A stretch of DNA of 64,000 nt from Mangrovivirga halotolerans (GTDB lineage Bacteria > Bacteroidota > Bacteroidia > Cytophagales > Cyclobacteriaceae): NCBI RefSeq assembly GCF_026241165.1, contig NZ_JAPFQN010000011.1, positions 154,490-218,489 of the forward strand, given 5' to 3'. Both the position numbers and the translations under genes were made by a program. How positions within the stretch are numbered: position 1 is the first letter of the stretch; every line of letters begins with the position of its first letter. The notes beneath the pieces are model-generated. The model ran no database searches. It saw nothing but the letters and a program-made list of their open reading frames with translations, and was not told the DNA's origin. This document shows positions 46,638 through 54,698 of the stretch, piece by piece.

Positions 46638-47789
46638 ATGGCTAAAATTCTGATAATTGATGACGAACCAGGAATCAGAGATACTCTGAAAGATATATTA
46701 TCCTATGAAAAATACGATGTCGATGATGCCCCTGATGGTAAGGCAGGTCTGGAAAAAATCGAAAAGAACGACTACGACATCGTTCTCTGTGATATTAAAA
46801 TGCCTAAAATGGATGGAATGGAGGTTCTTACCAAAGCTCTTGAACTTGGTAAAGACACACAATTCATCATGATCTCCGCACATGGCACCATCGAAACGGC
46901 TGTAGATGCTACTAAAAAGGGAGCCTTTGATTTCATTTCAAAGCCACCAGACTTAAACAGGATGCTGGTAAGTATCCGCAATGCGCTGGATAAATCAAAC
47001 CTGGTTACTGAAACCAAGACTCTGAAGAAAAAAATAGCCAAGAAATATGATATGATCGGTACCTCCGAACCAATGGAAGAAATTAAGGAAACGATCGAAA
47101 AGGTAGCTCCAACGGATGCCAGGGTATTGATTACCGGACCGAATGGATCGGGTAAGGAACTTGTAGCCCGCTGGTTGCACGAAAAGAGTGAACGAAGCAA
47201 AGGCCCGATGATCGAAGTAAACTGCGCTGCAATCCCTGCTGAACTGATCGAAAGTGAACTTTTTGGTCATGAGAAAGGAGCGTTCACCTCTGCGGTAAAG
47301 CAACGAAAAGGGAAATTCGAACTTGCCGATGGAGGAACTTTATTTCTCGATGAGATCGGAGACATGTCACTTTCCGCCCAGGCAAAAGTTTTGAGGGCTT
47401 TACAGGAAAGCAAGATTTCTCGTGTTGGTGGCGACAAAGATATCAAGGTAAATGTTCGTGTACTGGCGGCAACTAATAAAGACCTGAAAAAGGAGATTGA
47501 AGAAGGAAACTTCAGGGAAGACCTCTATCACAGGTTGAGCGTGATAATCATAAAAGTACCTGCACTTAATGATCGAAAGGATGATATTCCTTTACTCGTG
47601 GATAAATTCCTTAACGACCTGGCCGGTGAATATGGCACTGCCAAAAAGGAAATTGAAGATGGTGCTATCGAAGAACTAAAAAAGAACGACTGGACCGGTA
47701 ATATCCGGGAATTGCGAAACGTGGTTGAACGCCTGGTGATCATGTCGGGCAAAACGATCACTGCTGATGATGTGAAGAAATATTGTTGA
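46638..47789 (+). CDS. Sigma-54-type response regulator without DNA-binding domain
   Basis: The 383-residue protein has a receiver domain (residues 1-120; acidic pair D8/D9, phospho-acceptor D52 in LCDIKMPKMDG, and a Lys in ISKPP) and an AAA+ sigma-54 activator domain with Walker A GPNGSGKE (about residues 166-173), LFLDEIGDMS as Walker B, and the arginine fingers in FREDLYHRL. Two departures are clear. The sigma-54-contacting loop reads GAFTSA (214-219) rather than GAFTGA. The protein also stops after the AAA+ lid (NVVERLVIMSG...) with no C-terminal Fis-type helix-turn-helix, and the bases after the stop encode none. It may activate from solution or act by protein contact. Confidence 0.9.
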   Translation: MAKILIIDDEPGIRDTLKDILSYEKYDVDDAPDGKAGLEKIEKNDYDIVLCDIKMPKMDGMEVLTKALELGKDTQFIMISAHGTIETAVDATKKGAFDFISKPPDLNRMLVSIRNALDKSNLVTETKTLKKKIAKKYDMIGTSEPMEEIKETIEKVAPTDARVLITGPNGSGKELVARWLHEKSERSKGPMIEVNCAAIPAELIESELFGHEKGAFTSAVKQRKGKFELADGGTLFLDEIGDMSLSAQAKVLRALQESKISRVGGDKDIKVNVRVLAATNKDLKKEIEEGNFREDLYHRLSVIIIKVPALNDRKDDIPLLVDKFLNDLAGEYGTAKKEIEDGAIEELKKNDWTGNIRELRNVVERLVIMSGKTITADDVKKYC

Positions 47790-47835
47790 GGTGGGTAATT
47801 TAGTTATCAGAGATTAGTGATTAAGTTATTAGTAC

Positions 47836-47916
47836 ACTTGACTCGCATAAAAAATACACCGCAAAGACGCCAAGTCCGCAAAGAAAATTGCTGACACAAT
47901 TTTGGCGGAACACGAG
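47836..47916. repeat. Direct repeat, left copy
   Basis: Shares ACTTGACTCG, the ACACCGCAA...CGCAAAGA core, ATTGCTGAC.CAATTTT and a final ACACGAG with the copy at 48429-48517. The order is the same, with small insertions and substitutions. Confidence 0.7.
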
Positions 47917-48340
47917 ATTCAACAGCATTACATTGGTCACATTTATTTAAGATGTTTCATAGAAGGGAGCGGTAGGAGCGACAATATCTCGAGGGCGGGA
48001 AGGATTGTGTGTAAGGAGGTTGATATTGTCTTGACTTTTTTGCTTCGTTTTTGTGTCAAGACAAAAATGAAGAGGTAGATATACCTTCACATTTAATAGA
48101 GGAGTCAAAAGAAAACTATATTCCAGTTATGCTAATCCAGATGTTAGCGCCAGCGCATCTGGAAGCTTGGTAAATCAGGATCTTAGATCCGGTTCGTGAG
48201 GACACAAACAGAGTGACAGCAATCCGGATTTAAAATCCGCTTCATCACTAGTTCGGCATGCCCTGCAGAACATATCGAACAGCCGCATTTTATTGATGAT
48301 TGTTTAAAAGTCAATGATTCAAATATTATAAAAGCCACTG

Positions 48341-48369
48341 GCGCCAGCATCTCGCTGGTGCTTTTTTTT
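48341..48369 (+). terminator. Terminator-like hairpin
   Basis: GCGCCAGC at 48341-48348 pairs with GCTGGTGC at 48354-48361 (one G-T pair), loop ATCTC, followed by eight T. No plus-strand gene ends just upstream, so it may end a small transcript from the repeat region or belong to a repeated element. Confidence 0.5.
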
Positions 48370-48428
48370 GCCCCAATGAAATGTAGAAAGTGATTGGATA
48401 TTAGAGATTAGGTTGTTGGTTATAGGTA

Positions 48429-48517
48429 AACTTGACTCGATAATAAAAAAACACACCGCAAGGTCGCAAAGAGAATTGCTGACGCAATTTTTCACAACTG
48501 CTTCGTGGGGACACGAG
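48429..48517. repeat. Direct repeat, right copy
   Basis: The second copy of the element at 47836-47916, diverged and slightly longer. The two copies enclose about 510 bases of palindrome-rich DNA. Confidence 0.7.
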
Positions 48518-48537
48518 CCAGGACTGTAATAATATCG

Positions 48538-49530
48538 CTACAACACCATCAAATTGCATCCCCGGATATCGCTGTTATCAAACCTGCCAAGAATCTCAAA
48601 TTTTCCATCCGGAAATTTACGTCCAAGATCCTGGGTCTCAATGAATGAGCAGGTATCAACATTTGCCAGGTCTATTACATTAACACCACCGGTATTTCCC
48701 TCTCCCACCCATGAAAACGGATCATTGGTATCCCTTACCAGGATATCAAGAGTTGATGATGGTGTAAAAATACCTTTTCCGGAAGAATATGCCTGTGATA
48801 ACAATTCAGTCATGCCGTATTCTGAGTGAACCGACTTTACTCCAAAAGCTTCCTTGATAATTTGATGAACCTCAGAACGCGTCATTTCTTTCCTCCTGCC
48901 CTTCATTCCTCCGGTTTCCATAATTATCAAATCAGGAAAATTGAGTTGAAAATTCTCGGCAAAATCCAACAACCCGAAAGTCACTCCAAATAACACAACC
49001 TTTTTCCCTTCATCTTTAAGCTGATTAAGCAGATCGAATAGTTTTCCATGGTCATACAGAAAAAAACCACTTCGATCATCTTCAGACTGTTTAATGAAAT
49101 AGTCGACCATATAGATCAATGAAGATCCTTTTCTTTCGAGGTATCCGGGCAAAAGTGCCAATATAACACACTCAGATAAAGGGAAATATTTTTCATTCCA
49201 CAGTTTTACAGTAATCTTTTCATACCATTCCCGGTAGTAAAGTTCATGTTTTGAAGCATTAGTTCCGGTGGTTCCACTACTGGTGAATATCTCCTCTGGT
49301 GAACTGTCAGTAGATGAAATTCGATGTTTTTTGAAAAAATCTATCGGTAAAAAAGGGATATCAAGCAGGTCATTAATATTGGAAGAGTCAATCGAAAGAT
49401 AGTTGAGATATTGATTATAAACCTCATTATGAGTTGCCTGATGCCTGAATACACGAAGAGAGAGTTCATTAAAACCCTTTTTATTATCAGTCGATAAATT
49501 TAAGATCTCCTTCTTTAAACTATCTGACAT
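48538..49530 (-). CDS. LuxE/PaaK-like acyl-activating enzyme
   Basis: The 330-residue protein has the AMP-binding loop FTSSGTTGTNASKHELYYREWYEKI near residue 83, and YGMTELLSQAY near residue 240, as in acyl-protein synthetase LuxE and the PaaK-type part of the ANL superfamily. At about 330 residues it lacks the usual large C-terminal subdomain, and no lux genes are nearby. Bacteroidota often have such a stand-alone acyl transferase. Acyl adenylation is a reasonable guess; the acid is unknown. Confidence 0.78.
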   Translation of the reverse strand: MSDSLKKEILNLSTDNKKGFNELSLRVFRHQATHNEVYNQYLNYLSIDSSNINDLLDIPFLPIDFFKKHRISSTDSSPEEIFTSSGTTGTNASKHELYYREWYEKITVKLWNEKYFPLSECVILALLPGYLERKGSSLIYMVDYFIKQSEDDRSGFFLYDHGKLFDLLNQLKDEGKKVVLFGVTFGLLDFAENFQLNFPDLIIMETGGMKGRRKEMTRSEVHQIIKEAFGVKSVHSEYGMTELLSQAYSSGKGIFTPSSTLDILVRDTNDPFSWVGEGNTGGVNVIDLANVDTCSFIETQDLGRKFPDGKFEILGRFDNSDIRGCNLMVL

Positions 49531-49592
49531 TAATGTTCGTTTTAATATTGTAAATATTTACATATCTTTAGTTTAAAGATAGACGAGCACAC

Positions 49593-50282
49593 ATGAAATA
49601 TAATGCGTTTTTAGCAATAATTTTTATTCTCTGTACAGCGGCATTTTGTGACGGGCCGCCATCATTATCTCCACAACCGACTATTAGTTATAATAATATA
49701 ACTTATTACGATACCGGCTTTACCAAAAATCTGTCTCTTGTGCTGAATTTTGAAGATGGTGACGGTGACCTTGGACTTAGTCCGGTAGATGTAGGTGTAC
49801 CGTATCAACCTTATGATCTGGTATTTGAAAATGGAGAACCAGTAATGTATGGTGACAGACCCGGAGACCCTGACTTTAACTGTGTAGATTACGAAATTGT
49901 ACCAGAGGGCAATGAAGTTGACACTTTCCTGGTTAACAGAAATAAATATCACAACAATATTTATATTGATTTCTTTGTGAAAAGAAACGGGGTCTGGGAA
50001 GAATACGACTTAAGAACTACCGATCCATTTTTATGTGCAGATACATATGATGGTAGATTTCCTATTCTCAATCTGGATGAAAATGACAAAGCTTTAAAAG
50101 GAGAGTTGAGATACAATATGTATTCTGCCGCTATTTTTTCAGTATTTAGAAATGATACTGTTAAGGTTCAGGCTCAGATTGTCGATAGGCAATTACACGA
50201 GAGCAATATTATTGAAACTCCTGAATTTACCTTTCAACAAATTACAGTAACAGAAGTTCCGGATGAAAACGACGGACAGTAG
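49593..50282 (+). CDS. Putative secreted or lipoprotein, unknown function
   Basis: The 229-residue product has a signal sequence (MKYNAFLAIIFILCTAAFCDG) with a Cys at residue 19 (AAFC) that could be a lipobox. The mature part contains LVLNFEDGDGDLGLSP, a phrase common in Bacteroidota surface lipoproteins with Ca-binding-like DxDGD loops. It is divergent from the LuxE-like gene and followed by a terminator. Confidence 0.7.
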   Translation: MKYNAFLAIIFILCTAAFCDGPPSLSPQPTISYNNITYYDTGFTKNLSLVLNFEDGDGDLGLSPVDVGVPYQPYDLVFENGEPVMYGDRPGDPDFNCVDYEIVPEGNEVDTFLVNRNKYHNNIYIDFFVKRNGVWEEYDLRTTDPFLCADTYDGRFPILNLDENDKALKGELRYNMYSAAIFSVFRNDTVKVQAQIVDRQLHESNIIETPEFTFQQITVTEVPDENDGQ

Positions 50283-50334
50283 AAAATCATGCAATTAAAT
50301 TTTCCTTATATATAGGGAAACATAAGATAAATAG

Positions 50335-50368
50335 AAAGCCTCATCGTTTGATGTAGGCTTTTTTTTTA
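50335..50368 (+). terminator. Rho-independent terminator
   Basis: AAAGCCTCATC pairs with GATGTAGGCTTT across a four-base loop (one mismatch), followed by a run of T. It lies about 55 bases after the stop codon of the 49593-50282 gene and closes the core chromosomal section before the recombinase. Confidence 0.8.
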
Positions 50369-50477
50369 GGCCCAAACTTAACTGGTAGAATATTTCCTTC
50401 CTTAACTAACTATCACACCAACCAAATAATATTTTAAACACAAAACCCCATCGTGTCATACCCTTCTTTAATTAGTC

Positions 50478-50522
50478 GTAAGATTATACGTTTAATAAAC
50501 GGATATAAACGTTTAATCTTAC
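50478..50522. promoter_or_regulatory. Long inverted repeat upstream of the recombinase gene
   Basis: The 17-base arms (50478-50494 and 50506-50522; GTAAGATTATACGTTTA and TAAACGTTTAATCTTAC) match with one mismatch around an 11-base spacer. The inner part CGTTTAATAAACG is itself palindromic. It ends 51 bases before the recombinase ATG, with no T-tract of a terminator. It could be an operator, a recombinase binding site or part of the element's attachment site. Confidence 0.6.
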
Positions 50523-50572
50523 AACTGTATTTTTAATTTTCCTGATATTACCAGCAGAAAAACCAATGAATT

Positions 50573-51721
50573 ATGATAAGGATTCTGCTGAAAAAAGTAA
50601 ATAATGAAAATCGGCTGGTCTGTGAGTTCAAATATCACGTAAAGATCATTGAATCAGTGCGTTCGATTCCCGGAAGAAAGTGGGATATCAGGAATAAATA
50701 CTGGTATTTTTCAGATACTGCTGAAAATTACCGTCGGATCAAAGCTGTACTAGGTAAATACAACCTTGGAGTGAACCCGAATATCCTTAAAAAGTATGAT
50801 CCTGATGTTCGACACTCTGGGGTAAAATATAAGAAGCCCGAAAAAAAGAAGAAGATAAAGAATCCGTTTATCCGAACAGAGCAAAAGATCCCGGTACCGG
50901 AGGAATACATTCACAAACTGGAAACAGTTCGATATAGTAAGAGCACAATCGACACCTATATCTATTACTTTTCAGATTTCTTAACATATTGCCAGATTGG
51001 AAATCCGGATACCTTTACTGATGAGCAGGTAAAAAAATACCTTTTGCATCTTATCCACGACAAAAAGGTATCTCAAAGCACTCAAAACCAGGCAGTAAAC
51101 GCTATAAAATTTTACCTGGAAAAGATAAAGGGAGAAGACCGGAAGTATTACTGGATAGACCGGCCCAGGAAGGAGAAAAAACTACCAGTAGTGCTGAGTG
51201 AAGAGGAAGTGGTGCGTATACTTAAAACACCGATGAATTTGAAGCACCGGTGTATGCTAACCTTGATCTATAGTGCAGGCTTACGTGTAGGAGAAATGAT
51301 CGATATGAAGATTTCGGATATTGATGGTGACCGGATGTTAATTCATGTAAAAGGAGCTAAAGGTAAAAAAGACCGCACTACCCTATTATCTGAAAAGACC
51401 TTAGCGTTATTACGAGAATATTATAAAAAATATAAACCCAAAAGATGGTTGTTTGAAGGCCAGGGTGGTGAAAAGTATTCTGCGAGTAGCTTAAGAAAAG
51501 TATTTCACAGGGCTAAAAAGAACGCCGGGATAAAAAAGGATGCAACTCTTCATACGTTGAGGCATAGTTTTGCCACGCATTTATTAGAACGAGGGACTAA
51601 TTTACGATACATCCAAAATTTACTGGGCCATTCAAGCAGTAAAACGACTGAAATATACACCCATATAACAAGTAAAGGAATGAATGAAATAAAAAGCCCA
51701 TTAGATAATTTAGAAATATGA
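50573..51721 (+). CDS. Tyrosine recombinase heading the cassette array (Xer/integrase family, not classical IntI)
   Basis: The 382-residue protein has three parts. Residues 1-75 are an extension with SIPGRKWDIRNKYWYF, resembling the short HARP-like motif found before some helicases. Residues 108-190 are a SAM-like N-terminal core-binding domain. Residues 205-380 are the catalytic domain. The catalytic set is complete: R238 (AGLRVGE), K263 (GAKGKKDR), H327-x-x-R330 (HTLRHSF), H353 (LLGHSS) and Y362 (TEIYTH). The C-terminus reads KSPLDNLEI, recalling the SPLD end of IntI1. The insertion of about 20 residues between the catalytic Lys and HxxR that defines IntI is absent: only about 60 residues lie between them. 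Its 3' end faces the cassette array, co-oriented with the cassettes. Confidence 0.9.
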   Translation: MIRILLKKVNNENRLVCEFKYHVKIIESVRSIPGRKWDIRNKYWYFSDTAENYRRIKAVLGKYNLGVNPNILKKYDPDVRHSGVKYKKPEKKKKIKNPFIRTEQKIPVPEEYIHKLETVRYSKSTIDTYIYYFSDFLTYCQIGNPDTFTDEQVKKYLLHLIHDKKVSQSTQNQAVNAIKFYLEKIKGEDRKYYWIDRPRKEKKLPVVLSEEEVVRILKTPMNLKHRCMLTLIYSAGLRVGEMIDMKISDIDGDRMLIHVKGAKGKKDRTTLLSEKTLALLREYYKKYKPKRWLFEGQGGEKYSASSLRKVFHRAKKNAGIKKDATLHTLRHSFATHLLERGTNLRYIQNLLGHSSSKTTEIYTHITSKGMNEIKSPLDNLEI

Positions 51722-51799
51722 AATCAGCCACATACTTGTTCAAACAGATTTTTGTAAATAGTGATTCAGGCATTATATTGCAAGGAAACACCAAATACA

Positions 51800-51845
51800 T
51801 ATATGGAATAAGAGCCACTGAGTGGCGCTTAGCCATTCGTTAGCT
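51800..51845 (+). other. Candidate attI-like primary insertion site
   Basis: This 46-base segment lies 78-124 bases after the recombinase stop. It contains a 7-bp hairpin (AGCCACT-G-AGTGGC) and ends in CTTAGCCATTCGTTAGC. It resembles the right half of the attC-like sites (GGCG...CATAGCCTTGACGTTAGC), with no matching left half. It supplies the first GTT boundary of the array, which makes it the candidate attachment site. Inference from position and form. Confidence 0.5.
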
Positions 51846-52302
51846 CTCATAGCGTTTAGTGCTCATCTGGCCTTTTTAGAATCATCAAATCAATCAGCTT
51901 TTTCTTTATGATCATTTATGCGATTGACTGGGGATGTAGTTCTCTTTCGATCAGCTCTGTTTGATGAAAGAATTTTGTTCAATCGATCAATTTTTGAATA
52001 CCTTTTTTTTGACTGCTAAAGATTAAGCCTGGTTTTATCACGAAATTGATGAATTAGCACTAAACTTTGTCATCCGGTAGGCCTGTTTAAGGAATAATTA
52101 AGGATTACCGCAAGGTATTTTCTGCTAGTTGAAACAAGCCTTTGACCCGGAAATGATTTGCAGGACCTACCTGATGAAGATACGAGAGCTAACACAACCT
52201 ATATCCCACCGCTTCTTTTTTCTATGAAAAAACTTATCTTTGAGAATCAGCTATGCACTTTTTGAAGTCTGCCCTGTGGCGGCGGGGCATAGCCAGACAC
52301 AC
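51839..52302 (+). repeat. Non-coding cassette, copy 1
   Basis: A 464-base cassette with no ORF. It begins GTTAGCTCTC and its attC-like site begins GAGAGCTAAC. The body includes CTTTCGATCAGCTCTG and GTCATCCGGTAGGCCTG, conserved in all four copies. It is closest to copy 2 (53281) and more diverged from the tandem pair at 54696. Confidence 0.85.
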
Positions 52303-52305
52303 GTT
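52184..52305 (+). other. attC-like site 1 (of non-coding copy 1)
   Basis: Runs from GAGAGCTAAC to the next boundary GTT at 52303. The arms CTATATCCCACCGC and GGCGGCGGGGCATAG form an imperfect stem. The loop contains TATCTTTG (52235-52242), shared with the other large sites. Confidence 0.8.
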
Positions 52306-52388
52306 GGTAGCAATTCTCCTTTTTTCAAGGAAAATCAGCTAATTATAAAAACGATATTCAGAGTGTAGAAAACTGCAATTAGATAACT

Positions 52389-53159
52389 ATGAATAATACA
52401 GAAACATCCCCCATCTCAGGTGTAAATATCTCTGTGACAAAAATTGAAATACTTGATAATGATAGCATGTCAATAGGAAATGCTAGTGGATTTTTTTTTC
52501 GGCATAACGGAATCAAATATTTAATAACTAATAGACATGTAGTAATTGATGAAAATGAGGACTTTTATCCGAAATATTTAAAAATTAAACTACATACCAA
52601 CAAAGAAAATCCCAGGCAGAATATTGACATTAGAGTTAATCTATATGAAGACAGTAAACCAAATTGGCTTGAGCATAAAGATTATAATGAAAAAGAAATT
52701 GATGTTATCGCACTTCCTTTAAATAAACTAACGATTGAAAAAACAATAGACTTTGATAGTACCATTATCAATTTCTTCAGCCAAGAAAATTTCCTAAATA
52801 ATTATACTCTTTCAACATTTTCAAATGTGATAATAGTTGGTTATCCCTTAGGTTTTCATGATGAATCAAATAATTTACCAGTCTACAGAAAAGGTATGGT
52901 TGCATCTTCGTTTAAAGTTGATTTTGAAGGAGATCCCTATTTTTTAATTGATTCAAACTTACATGAGGGGACCAGTGGTAGTCCAGTAATTAATTCACCG
53001 CATAATTTAATAATTGATAATATGGGTAATGGAATCCACACTCAAAAATATATTTTACTTGGGGTTCATTCTGCCGAGCATATTGTTGATAAAGATCCAC
53101 TTGGATTAAATGTAGTTTGGTATCCAAGAGTTATAATTGAAATAATAGAAAATAATTAA
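52389..53159 (+). CDS. Trypsin-like serine protease (S1 family), cassette-borne
   Basis: The 256-residue protein carries a chymotrypsin-fold catalytic triad: H50 (LITNRHVV), D105 (EIDVIALP) and S196 in GTSGSP. The oxyanion segment and the preceding DSNLHEGTSGSPVIN are typical of S1C/V8-like bacterial proteases. There is no signal peptide, so it probably acts in the cytoplasm; proteases of this type occur in some defence and stress systems, but nothing specific is shown. It is the only gene of cassette 52303-53280 and ends 6 bases before that cassette's attC-like site. Confidence 0.85.
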   Translation: MNNTETSPISGVNISVTKIEILDNDSMSIGNASGFFFRHNGIKYLITNRHVVIDENEDFYPKYLKIKLHTNKENPRQNIDIRVNLYEDSKPNWLEHKDYNEKEIDVIALPLNKLTIEKTIDFDSTIINFFSQENFLNNYTLSTFSNVIIVGYPLGFHDESNNLPVYRKGMVASSFKVDFEGDPYFLIDSNLHEGTSGSPVINSPHNLIIDNMGNGIHTQKYILLGVHSAEHIVDKDPLGLNVVWYPRVIIEIIENN

Positions 53160-53164
53160 GTACT

Positions 53165-53283
53165 GCTACCAACAGTACCTATATGCCACCGTTTTGTTTT
53201 TCAATTGGGGCTATTATCTTTGAGTATCAGCTATGTGTTTTTTAATCAGCCGTAGGTTTCGGCGGACACATAGCCTTGACGTT
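53165..53283 (+). other. attC-like site 2
   Basis: Begins GCTACCAAC, the reverse complement of this cassette's start GTTGGTAGC (52303-52311), and ends at GTT 53281. The stem arms are CTATATGCCACCG and CGGCGGACACATAG. First of four type-A sites (with 54580, 56109 and 59062). Confidence 0.85.
53193..53222 (+). promoter_or_regulatory. Promoter-like boxes inside attC-like site 2
   Basis: TTTG at 53193-53196 and TATCTTTG at 53215-53222 are separated by 18 bases, matching the Bacteroidota -33/-7 consensus (TTTG / TAnnTTTG). Transcription would leave the site into the following cassette. Confidence 0.4.
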
Positions 53284-53743
53284 AGCTCTCATAGCGTTTA
53301 GTGCTTATCCGGCCTTTTTTGAATCATCGAATCGATCAGCTTTTTCTTTATGATCATTTATGCGATTGACTGGGGATGTAGTTCTCTTTCGATCAGCTCT
53401 GTTTGATGAAAGAATTTTGTTCAATCGATCAATTTTTGAATACCTTTTTTTTCGACTGCTAAAGATTAAGCCTGGTTTTATCACGAAATTGATGAATTAG
53501 CAATAAACTTTGTCATCCGGTAGGCCTGTTTAAGGAATAATTAAGGATTACCGCAAGGTATTTTCTGCTAGTTGAAACAAGCCTTTGACCCGGAAATGAT
53601 TTGCAGGACCTACCTGATGAAGATACGAGAGCTAACACAACCTATATCCCACCGCTTCTTTTTTCTATGAAAAAACTTATCTTTGAGAATCAGCTATACA
53701 CTTTTTGAAGTCTGCCGTGTGGCGGCGGGGCATAGCCAGACAC
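53281..53743 (+). repeat. Non-coding cassette, copy 2
   Basis: A 463-base cassette nearly identical to copy 1, without an ORF. It begins GTTAGCTCTC. Confidence 0.85.
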
Positions 53744-53746
53744 GTT
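53627..53746 (+). other. attC-like site 3 (of non-coding copy 2)
   Basis: From GAGAGCTAAC to GTT at 53744; same structure as site 1. Confidence 0.8.
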
Positions 53747-53756
53747 ATCGGCAATT

Positions 53757-54587
53757 ATGCGAACTTTAATTATACTCTTACTTTTTATTAGCTCATTTTC
53801 AGTAATGGGTCAATTAGTTGATAAATCTGAATTTGATAGGCTTGTAATTGTAGACGAATTCAACAGTAATTACAATATAATTTTTGGCAGAGTATATAAA
53901 ATAAACTTGCATGATAGTTTACCACAGCTAATTCTGTATAACGAATATAAATCACCTGATACTTTAGCTGATTTTTATAAAAACTTCATCCCAAATTTTG
54001 ATCAAATACAAAACAATGAAAATAAAAAAATAATAGGACAAATAAACTCTGAAAAAATTGATGATTTTATTGAAGTTTTGAACCAACCAAAAGGATTAAG
54101 TGATTTACTTGAATTCTATCAAATTGACAGCACTTGGTATTTAAAAAATAAAGACCGAATAATTGAGAAATGGCTAGCTAATAACACAAAATTGGACAAG
54201 CTTGAAAAAGAATATGGTAAATATATTTTGAATGATTTTGAAAAATTTCGGATTATGGCATACCGTCATATACTTCAATCCAATACTTCAGGATATTCAT
54301 CTGTTACTGTAGCCTTTGAAAATGATACTGATACATTAATTATTCATTCAACCGGTCAAGAATCTTTTTTAATTCCTTGGTTATCAGGTACCACTTATAA
54401 AAATTATGACCCCAATTTATCTGCACTAGTAAGCCAATTTTTACCATCGGATATAATTATTAATAAGAATACTTTGAATCCAACAATTGAAGATTTTGAG
54501 GACAGAATTTTACAACAACTGACTTTCAAAGTAGGATTCGTTAATCGCAAAAAATTTAAAAAACTATTGAAAGAAAAAAGCCGATAA
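53757..54587 (+). CDS. Secreted protein of unknown function, cassette-borne
   Basis: The 276-residue product has a signal peptide (MRTLIILLLFISSFSVMGQ) and a mature domain with no recognised motif; a helical segment near 120-165 is rich in Lys/Glu/Asn. It starts 13 bases after the cassette boundary. Its stop codon TAA lies inside the first bases of its own attC-like site (GCCGATAAC), so the recombination site defines the protein end. It is AT-rich, unlike the core genes. Confidence 0.7.
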   Translation: MRTLIILLLFISSFSVMGQLVDKSEFDRLVIVDEFNSNYNIIFGRVYKINLHDSLPQLILYNEYKSPDTLADFYKNFIPNFDQIQNNENKKIIGQINSEKIDDFIEVLNQPKGLSDLLEFYQIDSTWYLKNKDRIIEKWLANNTKLDKLEKEYGKYILNDFEKFRIMAYRHILQSNTSGYSSVTVAFENDTDTLIIHSTGQESFLIPWLSGTTYKNYDPNLSALVSQFLPSDIIINKNTLNPTIEDFEDRILQQLTFKVGFVNRKKFKKLLKEKSR

Positions 54588-54698
54588 CAATGCCTATGGT
54601 CCACCGTTTTGTTTTTCAGTTGGGGCTATTATCTTTGGGTGTCAGCTATACGTTTTTTAAGTAGCCGTTGGTTTCGGCGGACACATAGCCTTGACGTT
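54580..54698 (+). other. attC-like site 4
   Basis: Begins GCCGATAAC, the reverse complement of the cassette start GTTATCGGC (53744-53752), and ends at GTT 54696. Type-A stem. Confidence 0.85.
54608..54637 (+). promoter_or_regulatory. Promoter-like boxes inside attC-like site 4
   Basis: TTTG 54608-54611, then 18 bases, then TATCTTTG 54630-54637. Same layout as in site 2. Confidence 0.4.

Larger units (their letters stand above)
47790..48537. other. 748-base non-coding region with repeats and palindromes
   Basis: No ORF is credible here. The region is bracketed by a diverged direct repeat (47836-47916 and 48429-48517). Between them are short palindromes: CCAGATG...CATCTGG (48137-48162), GGATCTTAGATCC (about 48180-48192) and GGATTTAAAATCC (about 48226-48238), plus a terminator-like hairpin at 48341-48369. 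The clustering of small palindromes resembles REP/BIME-type elements. Confidence 0.6.

Noticed and set aside
47790..47830. A frameshifted C-terminal helix-turn-helix of the sigma-54 activator
   Set aside because: Reading the bases after the stop in all frames gives no Fis-type helix pattern.
48130..48165. A GTTAGCG sequence that could be another cassette boundary
   Set aside because: No matching CGCTAAC partner and no attC-like stem were found; the sequence is part of a local palindrome.
48538..49530. Part of a bioluminescence (lux) operon
   Set aside because: Only a LuxE-like gene is present; luxA, luxB, luxC and luxD are absent, and similar stand-alone genes are common in Bacteroidota.
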